Of a stretch of DNA of 5,277 nt, positions 1 to 5,277 are shown in pieces. Each line of letters starts with the position of its first letter. Position 1 is the first letter of the stretch. The position numbers and the translations under genes are program-made. The notes beneath the pieces are model-generated. The model did not search any database. It was not told the origin of the DNA and saw only the letters and a list, made by a program, of their open reading frames with translations. This stretch comes from Clostridia bacterium (GTDB taxonomy: Bacteria; Bacillota; Clostridia; Oscillospirales; Acutalibacteraceae), in the NCBI GenBank assembly GCA_024689165.1, contig JAILDS010000143.1:1-5277 (forward strand). The letters run 5' to 3'.

Positions 1-309
1 TACGTTTCCAAACTCATAACAGACCTTTCCTTCATCATCACTCATACCGACGGCGTTACGAAAGAGGAATTCGGACGGGACGAAGTCCTGCAGGATTCCG
101 TTATGTTCCGGATGATACAGATCTCCGAAAATGCGGCGAAGCTGACGGACGGTTTCAGGGAAGCGCATCCCGACGTGCCGTGGCGGGCGATCAGAGGCAT
201 GAGGAACCGTATCGTTCACGAATACGGTCATGTTGACATTTCCGTGGTCTACGATACGGTGATGAACGATATCCCCTCTCTTCTCGAAGCAGTCGAAAAG
301 ACGGATTAA
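1..309 (+). CDS. hepT: HepT-like HEPN toxin (DUF86), 5'-truncated by window edge
   Basis: The reading frame is open from base 1 to the TAA at 307-309, giving 102 visible residues. DUF86/HepT proteins are about 110-115 residues, so only the first ten or so are missing. The ATG at 103 is internal, because family sequence continues upstream of it. The HEPN signature RX4HXY is intact as RNRIVHEY (visible residues 68-75, Arg at 202-204, His at 217-219, Tyr at 223-225), preceded by the typical PWRAIRGM and followed by the VVYDTVMNDIP helix. In characterised HepT/MntA pairs, HepT is a HEPN ribonuclease toxin and the MntA nucleotidyltransferase neutralises it by AMPylating the motif tyrosine; that tyrosine is present here. 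The partner is not in the window and is expected just upstream. GC is about 52%, lower than the genes to the right, which fits a mobile defence module but is weak evidence over 300 bases. Family assignment is strong; toxin activity is inferred. Confidence 0.9.
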   Translation, partial: YVSKLITDLSFIITHTDGVTKEEFGRDEVLQDSVMFRMIQISENAAKLTDGFREAHPDVPWRAIRGMRNRIVHEYGHVDISVVYDTVMNDIPSLLEAVEKTD

Positions 310-311
310 AC

Positions 312-330
312 AAAAAGCGTCAGGCTTTTT
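312..330 (-). terminator. Possible minus-strand terminator hairpin for the protease operon
   Basis: AAAAAGC at 312-318 pairs perfectly with GCTTTTT at 324-330 around a five-base loop. Read on the minus strand, the T-run is followed by GTTTAAT. It lies 64 nt beyond the protease stop codon. Only two of the seven stem pairs are G-C, so the stem is weak. It may instead simply form A- and T-tracts flanking a bidirectional terminator region shared with the larger hairpin at 346-373. Confidence 0.45.
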
Positions 331-345
331 CACCGCGGACAAAGA

Positions 346-386
346 CGCCGGCCGCCCTTTCGGGCAGCTGGCGCGTTTTCTTGTTT
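346..386 (+). terminator. Intrinsic terminator of the hepT-like gene
   Basis: Bases 346-352 (cgccggc) pair with 367-373 (gctggcg) using one G-U pair. After a C-A mismatch at 353/366, 354-357 (gccc) pair with 362-365 (gggc) around a TTTC loop. The GC-rich stem is followed by cgTTTTCTTGTTT, a U-rich tract. It starts 37 nt after the hepT-like stop codon and lies between two convergent genes. On the minus strand the same stem is followed only by a short TCTTTGT, so it could act weakly in that direction too. Confidence 0.8.
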
Positions 387-393
387 CCACCTC

Positions 394-2853
394 TTACCCT
401 ATCGCGGGGGTCCAGTGCTCCATGGCGAAGCGGTCGGTCAGCACGTAGGACGCGACGGGCTCGCCGTCGTCGGGGTCGAGGACCACGTCGGAGACTGTTA
501 CGTTCCCGTCGTACACGATCTCGCCGCCCAGCATATAGGCGTCCACGAAATTGCCCTCATAGTCGTAGCGGTCGCAGACGGGCTGTATCACGTCGCCCGA
601 CTGCAGCTCGGTAAAGGATTTGGCGACGGTCTCCGTCTCGCCGTCGGCGTAGATGAACCTTGCGCCGACTATGCGCCCGCCGCCGTCGTCGAAGCGGACG
701 AGCAGCTCCGCGCGGTCGCCGTTGAGCAGCACGGGCACGCGGCCGTCGGTGACGGTCGAGCCGTTTTCGACCGCGCAGCCGGTGTAGTAATAGGCCACGG
801 GGCGTTCGTTGAGGGCGACCCACATGCCGTCGTATTCGCCGATGAGGTCGCCGTCCTGAGTCCAGTTGAAAATGTTGTCGAGCCCGAGGTCGATATAGCC
901 CGCTCCGTCGTCGAGGAAGACGTTGAGCTGCAGGTCGGCGACCTGCGCCCACTGTTCCTCGGTGAGTTTCAGCACGCGCGTTCCGCCCTCGTAGGTCCAC
1001 ACGAGAGCGTTATTGTCTATCATGTTGCTCTCGACGACGTCGATGAGTTCGCTTTCGGGAATGCTCCTGTCGAAGACGTCCGCGCCGCCGAGAAGCCCCG
1101 CGAGGTCGAAGCCCGACGAACCGCTCCCGCCGCCTATGAGCGAGCCGACGATATCCGTCACGCTGCCCGCCGAGGACGCGGAGCCGCCGGAGAGCTGGCC
1201 GAACAGGGAGCCGAAGGGGCTGACGCTGCCGCCGCCCGCCGCCTGGCCCGTGACCTCGAGGGAGGCGAACTTCTTAACGCAGTCGGTATAGCCCTTGTCA
1301 AAGCCGATGGCGTCGAGCTGCTTCACGGCGCTGTTGACCTTGCCCGCCGCGCGGTAGGGGAAATACGCCGAGATACCGTAGGCGTTGCTGACGGCGGAGG
1401 AGGTACGGTTGTATTTCACCGCGGACAGGAGCGTTTCTGCAAGCGCCCTGCTCTCGGGAGTGTCGAGGTTCATCGCCAGATGCACGAGGTCGATCTGGTC
1501 TATCTTGTTGGAGCCGCCGAATTCCTTGGTGTCGCCGCGCGCCTTCGAAACGGCGGAGTAGCCGCTGCCGCTTATCTGCCGCGCCGTCGCGTCGGAGAAA
1601 TCGGAGAGCCTGTCCCCCACCGTGGCTGAGAGCTCAGAGAGGTCGACGAGGGAGAGCGTCGCCTTCTGCCCCGGGCATTTCTGGGCGCAGACCGAGACGA
1701 AGTCGTCGATTATCTTTTTGGCGAGCTCCGTGGTGGGTATCGCCGTGTCCGAGCTCAGGGCGGTGAGCCAGTTCGTATAATACCAGCCGATGCCCGGCTC
1801 CGTCTCCTCGCTGGCGAGCAGATAGTCCGCCCAGGGGTCGAGCACCATCGCGGTCTCGAGCGTGCCCATCAGACAGGCGTCGAAGCCGATGAAGTCGAAG
1901 GCCGCGCCCGCCTTTTTCAGCGCCGCCGCTATCTGCGGAAGCGTCATGGAGCCCGAATTCTTCACGCGCTCGTCGTAGCCGAAGCCGGAGACCGTGCCGC
2001 CGCCGTGGTCCCACATGACGAGCTCGTTCCTGTCGGCGGGGAAATTCTTCGTGCAGTAGCTTATAAAGTCGCTCAGCGTGTCGGGCCTGGTCATGGCGGC
2101 GCTGCCGCGGTCCTTTTCGAGCAGCTTGAGCTGGCCGTTCTTCTGCACCTGATATATCTGGTTGGCGGAGTTGGAGATGCCGTTTATCTTCCACTGCCTG
2201 CAGCCGCCCGTGTAGACGATGACGTTGACCCTGTCCGAGAGCGTGGCCGCGGCCATCTCCTTGAGGTCGTTGGTCGCCATGCCGCTGCGGGACTCAAGGT
2301 CCGTGCCGCACAGGTAGACCATGACCGTCACGGTATCCGTGCCGTCGCCCTTAAGAGCGAGCCTTTTTGCGCGGGAGGCGGGATCGACCGAAGTGTTCAG
2401 CCTGCCCGTGTTGTCCGAGCCGTCCCAGCCGACGTCGTAGGAGCTGTTGCCGGAAAAACCGCCGCTGCCCCCGAGAAGGCCCGAGAGCAGGCTGCCGACG
2501 CCGCTTCCGCCGCTGTTCTGCTGCTGATAATGGGTGACCGTGGCGGCGTATTCGTTCCCGCCGTCGCCGCCGCCGAGAAGCCCGGAAAGCCCGCCTCCGC
2601 CGCCGACGAGCACGACGAGCGCTATTATGATGCCGATGATGAGCTTGCCGCGTCCTCCGCCGCCGGAGGAACGGTTTCCGCCGCCGTAGGGGCGCTGAGG
2701 GCCCCCTGAGGGGCCGCCCTGCCGCTGAGAGTAGCCGTCCCTTTTGCCGACGGGGCCCGTGCCCAGCCCGTGCCCGTGCGTCCCGACGCTCTGTCCCGCG
2801 CCGCCGCCGACGCGCTGCCGACCCGCAGGTCTGTTGTTAGGTGTGTTTGGCAT
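394..2853 (-). CDS. Membrane-tethered clostripain-family (peptidase C11) cysteine protease
   Basis: This 819-residue protein is a C11 (clan CD, caspase-like) protease, a family that cleaves after Arg or Lys. Residues 1-70 form a Gly/Arg/Gln/Pro-rich, presumably disordered tail. About 70-85 is a single hydrophobic segment preceded by RGK, predicting a cytoplasmic N-terminus and an external remainder. Residues 86-170 are a Gly/Ser-rich linker. The catalytic domain spans about 172-530, opening with DTVTVMVYLCGTDLE. The catalytic His283 is in MWDHGGG and Cys327 in FDACLMG; Asp325, two before the Cys, is placed to form the basic-specific S1 pocket as in PmC11. A second low-complexity linker (about 532-595) leads to a C-terminal domain (597-819) ending RFAMEHWTPAIG, a style common in clostridial C11 proteins. 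The ATG at 2853 has GGAGA seven bases upstream. It is the last gene of the three-gene run, 45 nt after the phosphodiesterase. Substrate is unknown; it may mature surface proteins or degrade peptides. Confidence 0.95.
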   Translation of the reverse strand: MPNTPNNRPAGRQRVGGGAGQSVGTHGHGLGTGPVGKRDGYSQRQGGPSGGPQRPYGGGNRSSGGGGRGKLIIGIIIALVVLVGGGGGLSGLLGGGDGGNEYAATVTHYQQQNSGGSGVGSLLSGLLGGSGGFSGNSSYDVGWDGSDNTGRLNTSVDPASRAKRLALKGDGTDTVTVMVYLCGTDLESRSGMATNDLKEMAAATLSDRVNVIVYTGGCRQWKINGISNSANQIYQVQKNGQLKLLEKDRGSAAMTRPDTLSDFISYCTKNFPADRNELVMWDHGGGTVSGFGYDERVKNSGSMTLPQIAAALKKAGAAFDFIGFDACLMGTLETAMVLDPWADYLLASEETEPGIGWYYTNWLTALSSDTAIPTTELAKKIIDDFVSVCAQKCPGQKATLSLVDLSELSATVGDRLSDFSDATARQISGSGYSAVSKARGDTKEFGGSNKIDQIDLVHLAMNLDTPESRALAETLLSAVKYNRTSSAVSNAYGISAYFPYRAAGKVNSAVKQLDAIGFDKGYTDCVKKFASLEVTGQAAGGGSVSPFGSLFGQLSGGSASSAGSVTDIVGSLIGGGSGSSGFDLAGLLGGADVFDRSIPESELIDVVESNMIDNNALVWTYEGGTRVLKLTEEQWAQVADLQLNVFLDDGAGYIDLGLDNIFNWTQDGDLIGEYDGMWVALNERPVAYYYTGCAVENGSTVTDGRVPVLLNGDRAELLVRFDDGGGRIVGARFIYADGETETVAKSFTELQSGDVIQPVCDRYDYEGNFVDAYMLGGEIVYDGNVTVSDVVLDPDDGEPVASYVLTDRFAMEHWTPAIG

Positions 2854-2860
2854 ATTAACG

Positions 2861-2865
2861 TCTCC
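2861..2865 (-). promoter_or_regulatory. Ribosome binding site of the C11 protease gene
   Basis: Minus-strand GGAGA lies seven bases before the ATG at 2853. This supports that start rather than a later in-frame codon, and keeps the Gly-rich N-terminal tail in the protein. Confidence 0.75.
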
Positions 2866-2898
2866 AATACAGGTTTTATTGTTCGTCCCGCCGTTTTT

Positions 2899-4386
2899 TT
2901 ACGCTTTTTTTCCGGGATCGCGTCTCAGGCGCGCGAGGATAACGATCAGCGCCGCCAGAGCGACCGCCATCTGCACGAATGCGGAAACGGTGATGGAGAA
3001 CGTCGGCCGCGTGCCGTGATAGATGAGCGTATTGACGGCAAGCACCACGATCTCATAGGGCGCAGCCGCGAGGAAGAGCGACAGGATCACCGTGCCCGCC
3101 ATGCGTTTGCCCCGCGGGAAGGCAAAGCCGTTTTTCGCGTACGCGGCGGCCATGACCAGGCCTGCCACGCTCAGAAGGAACACCGCGTCGACGCATCCGT
3201 ACAGCGGAAGGTTGTCCCATATCACGAACAGACGGGACGCGTACGTGCCGACGACGGCGGCTGCCGGCACGAGCAGGAACGTGAGCAAACCGAATCCGCC
3301 GCGCTTCTTTCTGGCGGCGAAGACGGCGGCAACTGCCGCAAGCAGAAGGACAGCAAGCCCGCAGGCAAGGGAAGCGAAATAAAGCGTCGTGCCGAAGTCT
3401 TTCCAGGAGACGGGCGCAAGGAAGGGCAGACGGGCGGAGATCACCTCGCGCGGGTCGCTGCCGATACTGCGCTTTTCACCGGGGACGTTCAGAAACAGCC
3501 CGGCGGGGATGTGCGCCGTCATATTCGCGGGACGGTCGATACCGAGCGCGTACAGCGTGATGGCGGCGACGTCACGGTTGCGGACGTCGTCTTCAAGCGC
3601 GCCGCTCCCGTCCGCCGTTTTGCCTGCGACCGCGACGGTCACTTCGCTTTCTGTGACCGAGGTGCCGCCGTGGCCGCCCTCCGGGGTGTGGCCGTGGTCC
3701 GAGACGACGATGAACAGGCCGTCTTCCATCAGCCCGTTGGCGCAGATCGAATCATATATGCGGCCGAGAAGGCCGTCCACAACGGAGATCTGTGACATAT
3801 ATTCTTCGGATTCACAGCCGTAAGTATGGCCCGCGCCGTCGACGCTGTCCAGCTGAACGAAAAATACCGTCGGGGCCCCGCCGCCGTTGAAGTAATCGCA
3901 GATGGCGTCGGCGACCTCCTCGTCGGTGTCGCGCGTTTCCTTGATAACGCCGATATCCGATTCGATGATGCCGTGGTTGATGGGCTCCCAGTTGACGAAG
4001 GAGGCAAGCTCCGCGTCGGGGAAGGCCTTTCGCGCCAGCGAGAACACGGAGGGGTACTGCACGTCCCCGCTGCGCTCTTCGGCAGCCACCCTGCCGTTGT
4101 CAAGGCCGTGCGCCATACTGGAGACGCCGCAGAGGATTGCGCCCCAGTTTTCCGCGCTGATGGTGACCGTCTCCGCGCTCGCGGCATAATCGACGGCGCC
4201 CGAGGCGAAGATGCGGTCGAATTCCGGCGTGTCGGCCTGTCTGAAAAAGCCGCCCGCGCCGTCCACGCCGATGATGAAGACGTGTTTATACGCGCCGAAG
4301 GTCCCGTCTTCCTGCGCCGCGAACGCGGGCAGGGCAAAGGTGACCAGCAAAAGGATCGAGATGATCGCAGCAGCCGTTTTTTTCAT
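2899..4386 (-). CDS. Secreted alkaline-phosphatase-superfamily phosphodiesterase with C-terminal five-helix membrane domain
   Basis: The protein has 495 residues from the ATG at 4386. Residues 1-23 are a signal peptide (MKKTAAAII..., cleavage likely after AFA). Residues 33-300 form an alkaline-phosphatase-superfamily catalytic domain closest in style to nucleotide pyrophosphatase/phosphodiesterases. The two-metal site looks complete: Asp42 (GVDGAG), nucleophile position Ser77 (SAENWG), Asp183 and His187 (DGAGH), Asp230 and His231 (SDHGH), His239 (GGHGG). Five hydrophobic helices follow at about 334-357, 365-383, 396-417, 430-453 and 465-486. Basic segments RKKR, PRGKR and RLRRDPGKK fall in the predicted inside loops or tail, so the head is external and the C-terminus cytoplasmic. 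The likely reaction is hydrolysis or transfer at a phosphomono- or phosphodiester outside the cell; the substrate cannot be read from sequence. It starts 40 nt after the GDPD gene and precedes the protease. A start at 4458 is open but would add a non-signal, proline-rich leader overlapping the GDPD gene. Confidence 0.92.
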   Translation of the reverse strand: MKKTAAAIISILLLVTFALPAFAAQEDGTFGAYKHVFIIGVDGAGGFFRQADTPEFDRIFASGAVDYAASAETVTISAENWGAILCGVSSMAHGLDNGRVAAEERSGDVQYPSVFSLARKAFPDAELASFVNWEPINHGIIESDIGVIKETRDTDEEVADAICDYFNGGGAPTVFFVQLDSVDGAGHTYGCESEEYMSQISVVDGLLGRIYDSICANGLMEDGLFIVVSDHGHTPEGGHGGTSVTESEVTVAVAGKTADGSGALEDDVRNRDVAAITLYALGIDRPANMTAHIPAGLFLNVPGEKRSIGSDPREVISARLPFLAPVSWKDFGTTLYFASLACGLAVLLLAAVAAVFAARKKRGGFGLLTFLLVPAAAVVGTYASRLFVIWDNLPLYGCVDAVFLLSVAGLVMAAAYAKNGFAFPRGKRMAGTVILSLFLAAAPYEIVVLAVNTLIYHGTRPTFSITVSAFVQMAVALAALIVILARLRRDPGKKA

Positions 4387-4390
4387 GTTG

Positions 4391-4396
4391 TCCCCC
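4391..4396 (-). promoter_or_regulatory. Ribosome binding site deciding the phosphodiesterase start
   Basis: Minus-strand GGGGGA is followed by CAAC and the ATG at 4386. It is purine-rich and correctly spaced for initiation at the codon that begins the signal peptide, and argues against the in-frame ATG at 4458. The sequence departs from the ideal AGGAGG. Confidence 0.6.
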
Positions 4397-4410
4397 GTTT
4401 TTTTATGATT

Positions 4411-4425
4411 CGGCGAAAGCCGCCG
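4411..4425 (-). other. Small intergenic hairpin just after the GDPD stop codon
   Basis: The 15 bases form a five-pair perfect stem (CGGCG/CGCCG) with a five-base loop, beginning two bases past the GDPD TAA. On the minus strand it is followed by AATCATAAAAAAA, with no U-tract, so it does not look like a terminator. It could mark an RNA stability or processing point between the cistrons, or be chance in GC-rich DNA. Confidence 0.35.
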
Positions 4426-4426
4426 T

Positions 4427-5272
4427 TTATATCCCGCGCCGGGCGGAGCGGGCGGCAAGGAAGCCCTTGAGCAGCCCCGTCCAGTCCGTCTGAATCACGT
4501 CGAAGCCCATGTCCGCGAGCCTGCCCCAGCCCTTCTGCGGGCCCTGCGTGATCGACGCGTCGTCCGTGAGGCCTGCGGATATCACTGCGGTGATATCGTA
4601 GACCTCGGCGTTTACGAAAAGTATCCTGCCGCAGCCGTGCATTTTACGAATATATTCCGGCGAGCAGCAGTCCTCGTCCTGTGTTTCGAAGAGCACTTCC
4701 GCGCCGATACAGTTGACGCCCTCCGAGACAAGCCTGTCCGTCACGTCGTCCTTGCCGCGGACGATGGGCATGAACATGAAATCCGGCGCGTATTCAAGGA
4801 CCTCGCCGAGCTCTTCGTCGGACGTGCCCGTCTTGACGATGACCTGCTTTTCGACGCCGCATTCCCGTATGACACGGCTTATACCGGGCACGTCGGTCCA
4901 GAACTTGTCGACGTTGATATAGCACTTCCCCCGCAGGAAGGCGAACGCCTCCTCGAGAGTGTAAACGCCGAACTGCGTCCTCGTGCCGTCGGGGTTGAAA
5001 AAGCGCAGGGCGCCGATCTCATCCGACGTGAGCTCGTCCAGCAGCCTGTCGGTTTTCAGGTACGCGCTCTCCATGCCCGGGTGGAAAACGTAATAACGCC
5101 CGTCCGCGCTGATCGACACGTCGAGCTCTATCATATCCGCACCCTGCATCAGCGCCGCGCCGAAGGCCGCGAGGGTGTTGCAGGGAATGTTCCCGGACGC
5201 CGAGCCCCTGTGCGCGCAGACGAGGGGCGCGGGCCTCGAATTTTCAAAAATGCTCCTGCTGAGATCGGTCAC
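4427..5272 (-). CDS. Glycerophosphodiester phosphodiesterase (GDPD) family protein
   Basis: GDPDs hydrolyse glycerophosphodiesters to glycerol 3-phosphate and an alcohol. This 281-residue protein has the expected single TIM-barrel length and the family motifs in order: AHRGSASGNIPCNT (His21, Arg22), MIELDVSISADG (Glu49, Asp51, metal ligands), YVFHPG (His64, second catalytic His), YINVDKFW (Asp122 at the third metal-ligand position, Lys123), and the closing GFDVIQTDWTGLL. The usual Glu of the ENT motif is Cys31, and the usual HD is HP. There is no signal peptide or membrane segment, so it is probably cytosolic. The start used is a GTG (5270-5272), but the frame stays open to the window edge at 5277 and no ribosome binding site is visible, so the true start could be a few codons upstream. 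It is the first visible gene of the minus-strand run, 40 nt before the secreted phosphodiesterase. Its promoter must lie outside the window or beyond another upstream gene. Confidence 0.93.
   Translation of the reverse strand: MTDLSRSIFENSRPAPLVCAHRGSASGNIPCNTLAAFGAALMQGADMIELDVSISADGRYYVFHPGMESAYLKTDRLLDELTSDEIGALRFFNPDGTRTQFGVYTLEEAFAFLRGKCYINVDKFWTDVPGISRVIRECGVEKQVIVKTGTSDEELGEVLEYAPDFMFMPIVRGKDDVTDRLVSEGVNCIGAEVLFETQDEDCCSPEYIRKMHGCGRILFVNAEVYDITAVISAGLTDDASITQGPQKGWGRLADMGFDVIQTDWTGLLKGFLAARSARRGI
4578..4597. repeat. Perfect inverted repeat inside the GDPD gene
   Basis: GATATCAC at 4578-4585 and GTGATATC at 4590-4597 are perfect inverted copies separated by four bases. It lies in the coding sequence for the YDITAVIS segment (about residues 225-232) of the GDPD. 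It could be a protein-binding palindrome or an mRNA hairpin, but no flanking promoter or terminator features support either. Confidence 0.5.
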
Positions 5273-5277
5273 GTCAG

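Noticed and set aside
103..309. ATG at 103 as the start of a short 68-residue protein
   Set aside because: The frame stays open upstream to base 1, and the upstream residues continue the DUF86 helical pattern, so this Met is internal.
415..1629. Long plus-strand open frame (404 codons) opposite the protease
   Set aside because: It is antisense to a well-supported C11 protease. Its translation is Val/Ala/Asp/Glu-rich with no recognisable domain. Long antisense frames are expected in GC-rich DNA.
2005..2709. Plus-strand open frame (234 codons) opposite the N-terminal half of the protease
   Set aside because: It is Val/Ala-rich antisense of the catalytic domain and Gly-rich tether, with no recognisable domain of its own.
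2500..2853. GC-rich, Gly-coding simple repeats as a CRISPR or satellite array
   Set aside because: The repeats are irregular codon-level GGN runs in frame with the protease, with no constant repeat-spacer spacing.
2854..2898. Possible promoter or terminator in the 45-nt gap before the protease
   Set aside because: It contains A-runs and a ribosome binding site, but no paired -35/-10 boxes and no stem followed by a U-tract.
2770..3795. Long plus-strand open frame (341 codons) opposite the phosphodiesterase
   Set aside because: The Arg/Asp-rich translation has no family features, and it lies over a gene with a signal peptide, complete metal-site motifs and membrane helices on the minus strand.
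4387..4458. Longer N-terminus for the phosphodiesterase starting at the ATG at 4458
   Set aside because: It would put a Pro/Lys-rich leader before an obvious signal peptide and overlap the GDPD 3' end by 32 nt. The ATG at 4386 has its own purine-rich ribosome binding site.
3826..4470. Plus-strand open frame (214 codons) opposite the phosphodiesterase N-terminus
   Set aside because: It is the antisense shadow of the catalytic domain, with no recognisable motifs.

Overview
The window is GC-rich bacterial chromosome. Minus-strand coding sequence runs at roughly 60-68% GC in sampled lines, and the first 300 bases are about 52% by hand count. Protein style suggests a Firmicutes/Clostridia-type anaerobe, probably gut-associated: a clostripain-family (C11) protease with the clostridial C-terminal domain, and a GDPD of the 'NIPCNT' type that I associate from memory with Firmicutes. 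This placement is inference; there is no rRNA or other phylogenetic marker.

Layout. (1) Bases 1-309, plus strand: the 3' part of a HepT/DUF86 HEPN-domain toxin. Its N-terminus, and presumably its MntA-type nucleotidyltransferase partner, lie off the left edge. (2) Bases 310-393: a convergent intergenic region with a good plus-strand intrinsic terminator and a second small A/T-flanked hairpin that could serve the minus strand. (3) Bases 394-5272, minus strand: three genes in one direction, separated by 40 and 45 nt, with no convincing terminator between them. In transcription order they are a glycerophosphodiester phosphodiesterase (GDPD) without a signal peptide, a secreted alkaline-phosphatase-superfamily phosphodiesterase/phosphatase with a C-terminal five-helix membrane domain, and an 819-residue membrane-tethered clostripain-family cysteine protease. 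No gene-free stretch exceeds 84 bases.

How the genes may work together. The three minus-strand genes look like one operon. Two of the products face the outside of the cell (the phosphodiesterase head and the protease). The GDPD is probably cytosolic and acts on glycerophosphodiesters. A plausible reading is turnover of surface phosphodiester polymers, lipids or proteins, but the sequence does not establish a shared pathway. The HepT gene points the other way and is probably an independent toxin-antitoxin/defence unit.

I do not see a clearly new system. The points most worth a second look are the ectoenzyme-plus-five-helix fusion, the protease's two linkers free of Lys/Arg with a basic cluster just before the catalytic domain, and the Glu-to-Cys change in the GDPD signature motif.
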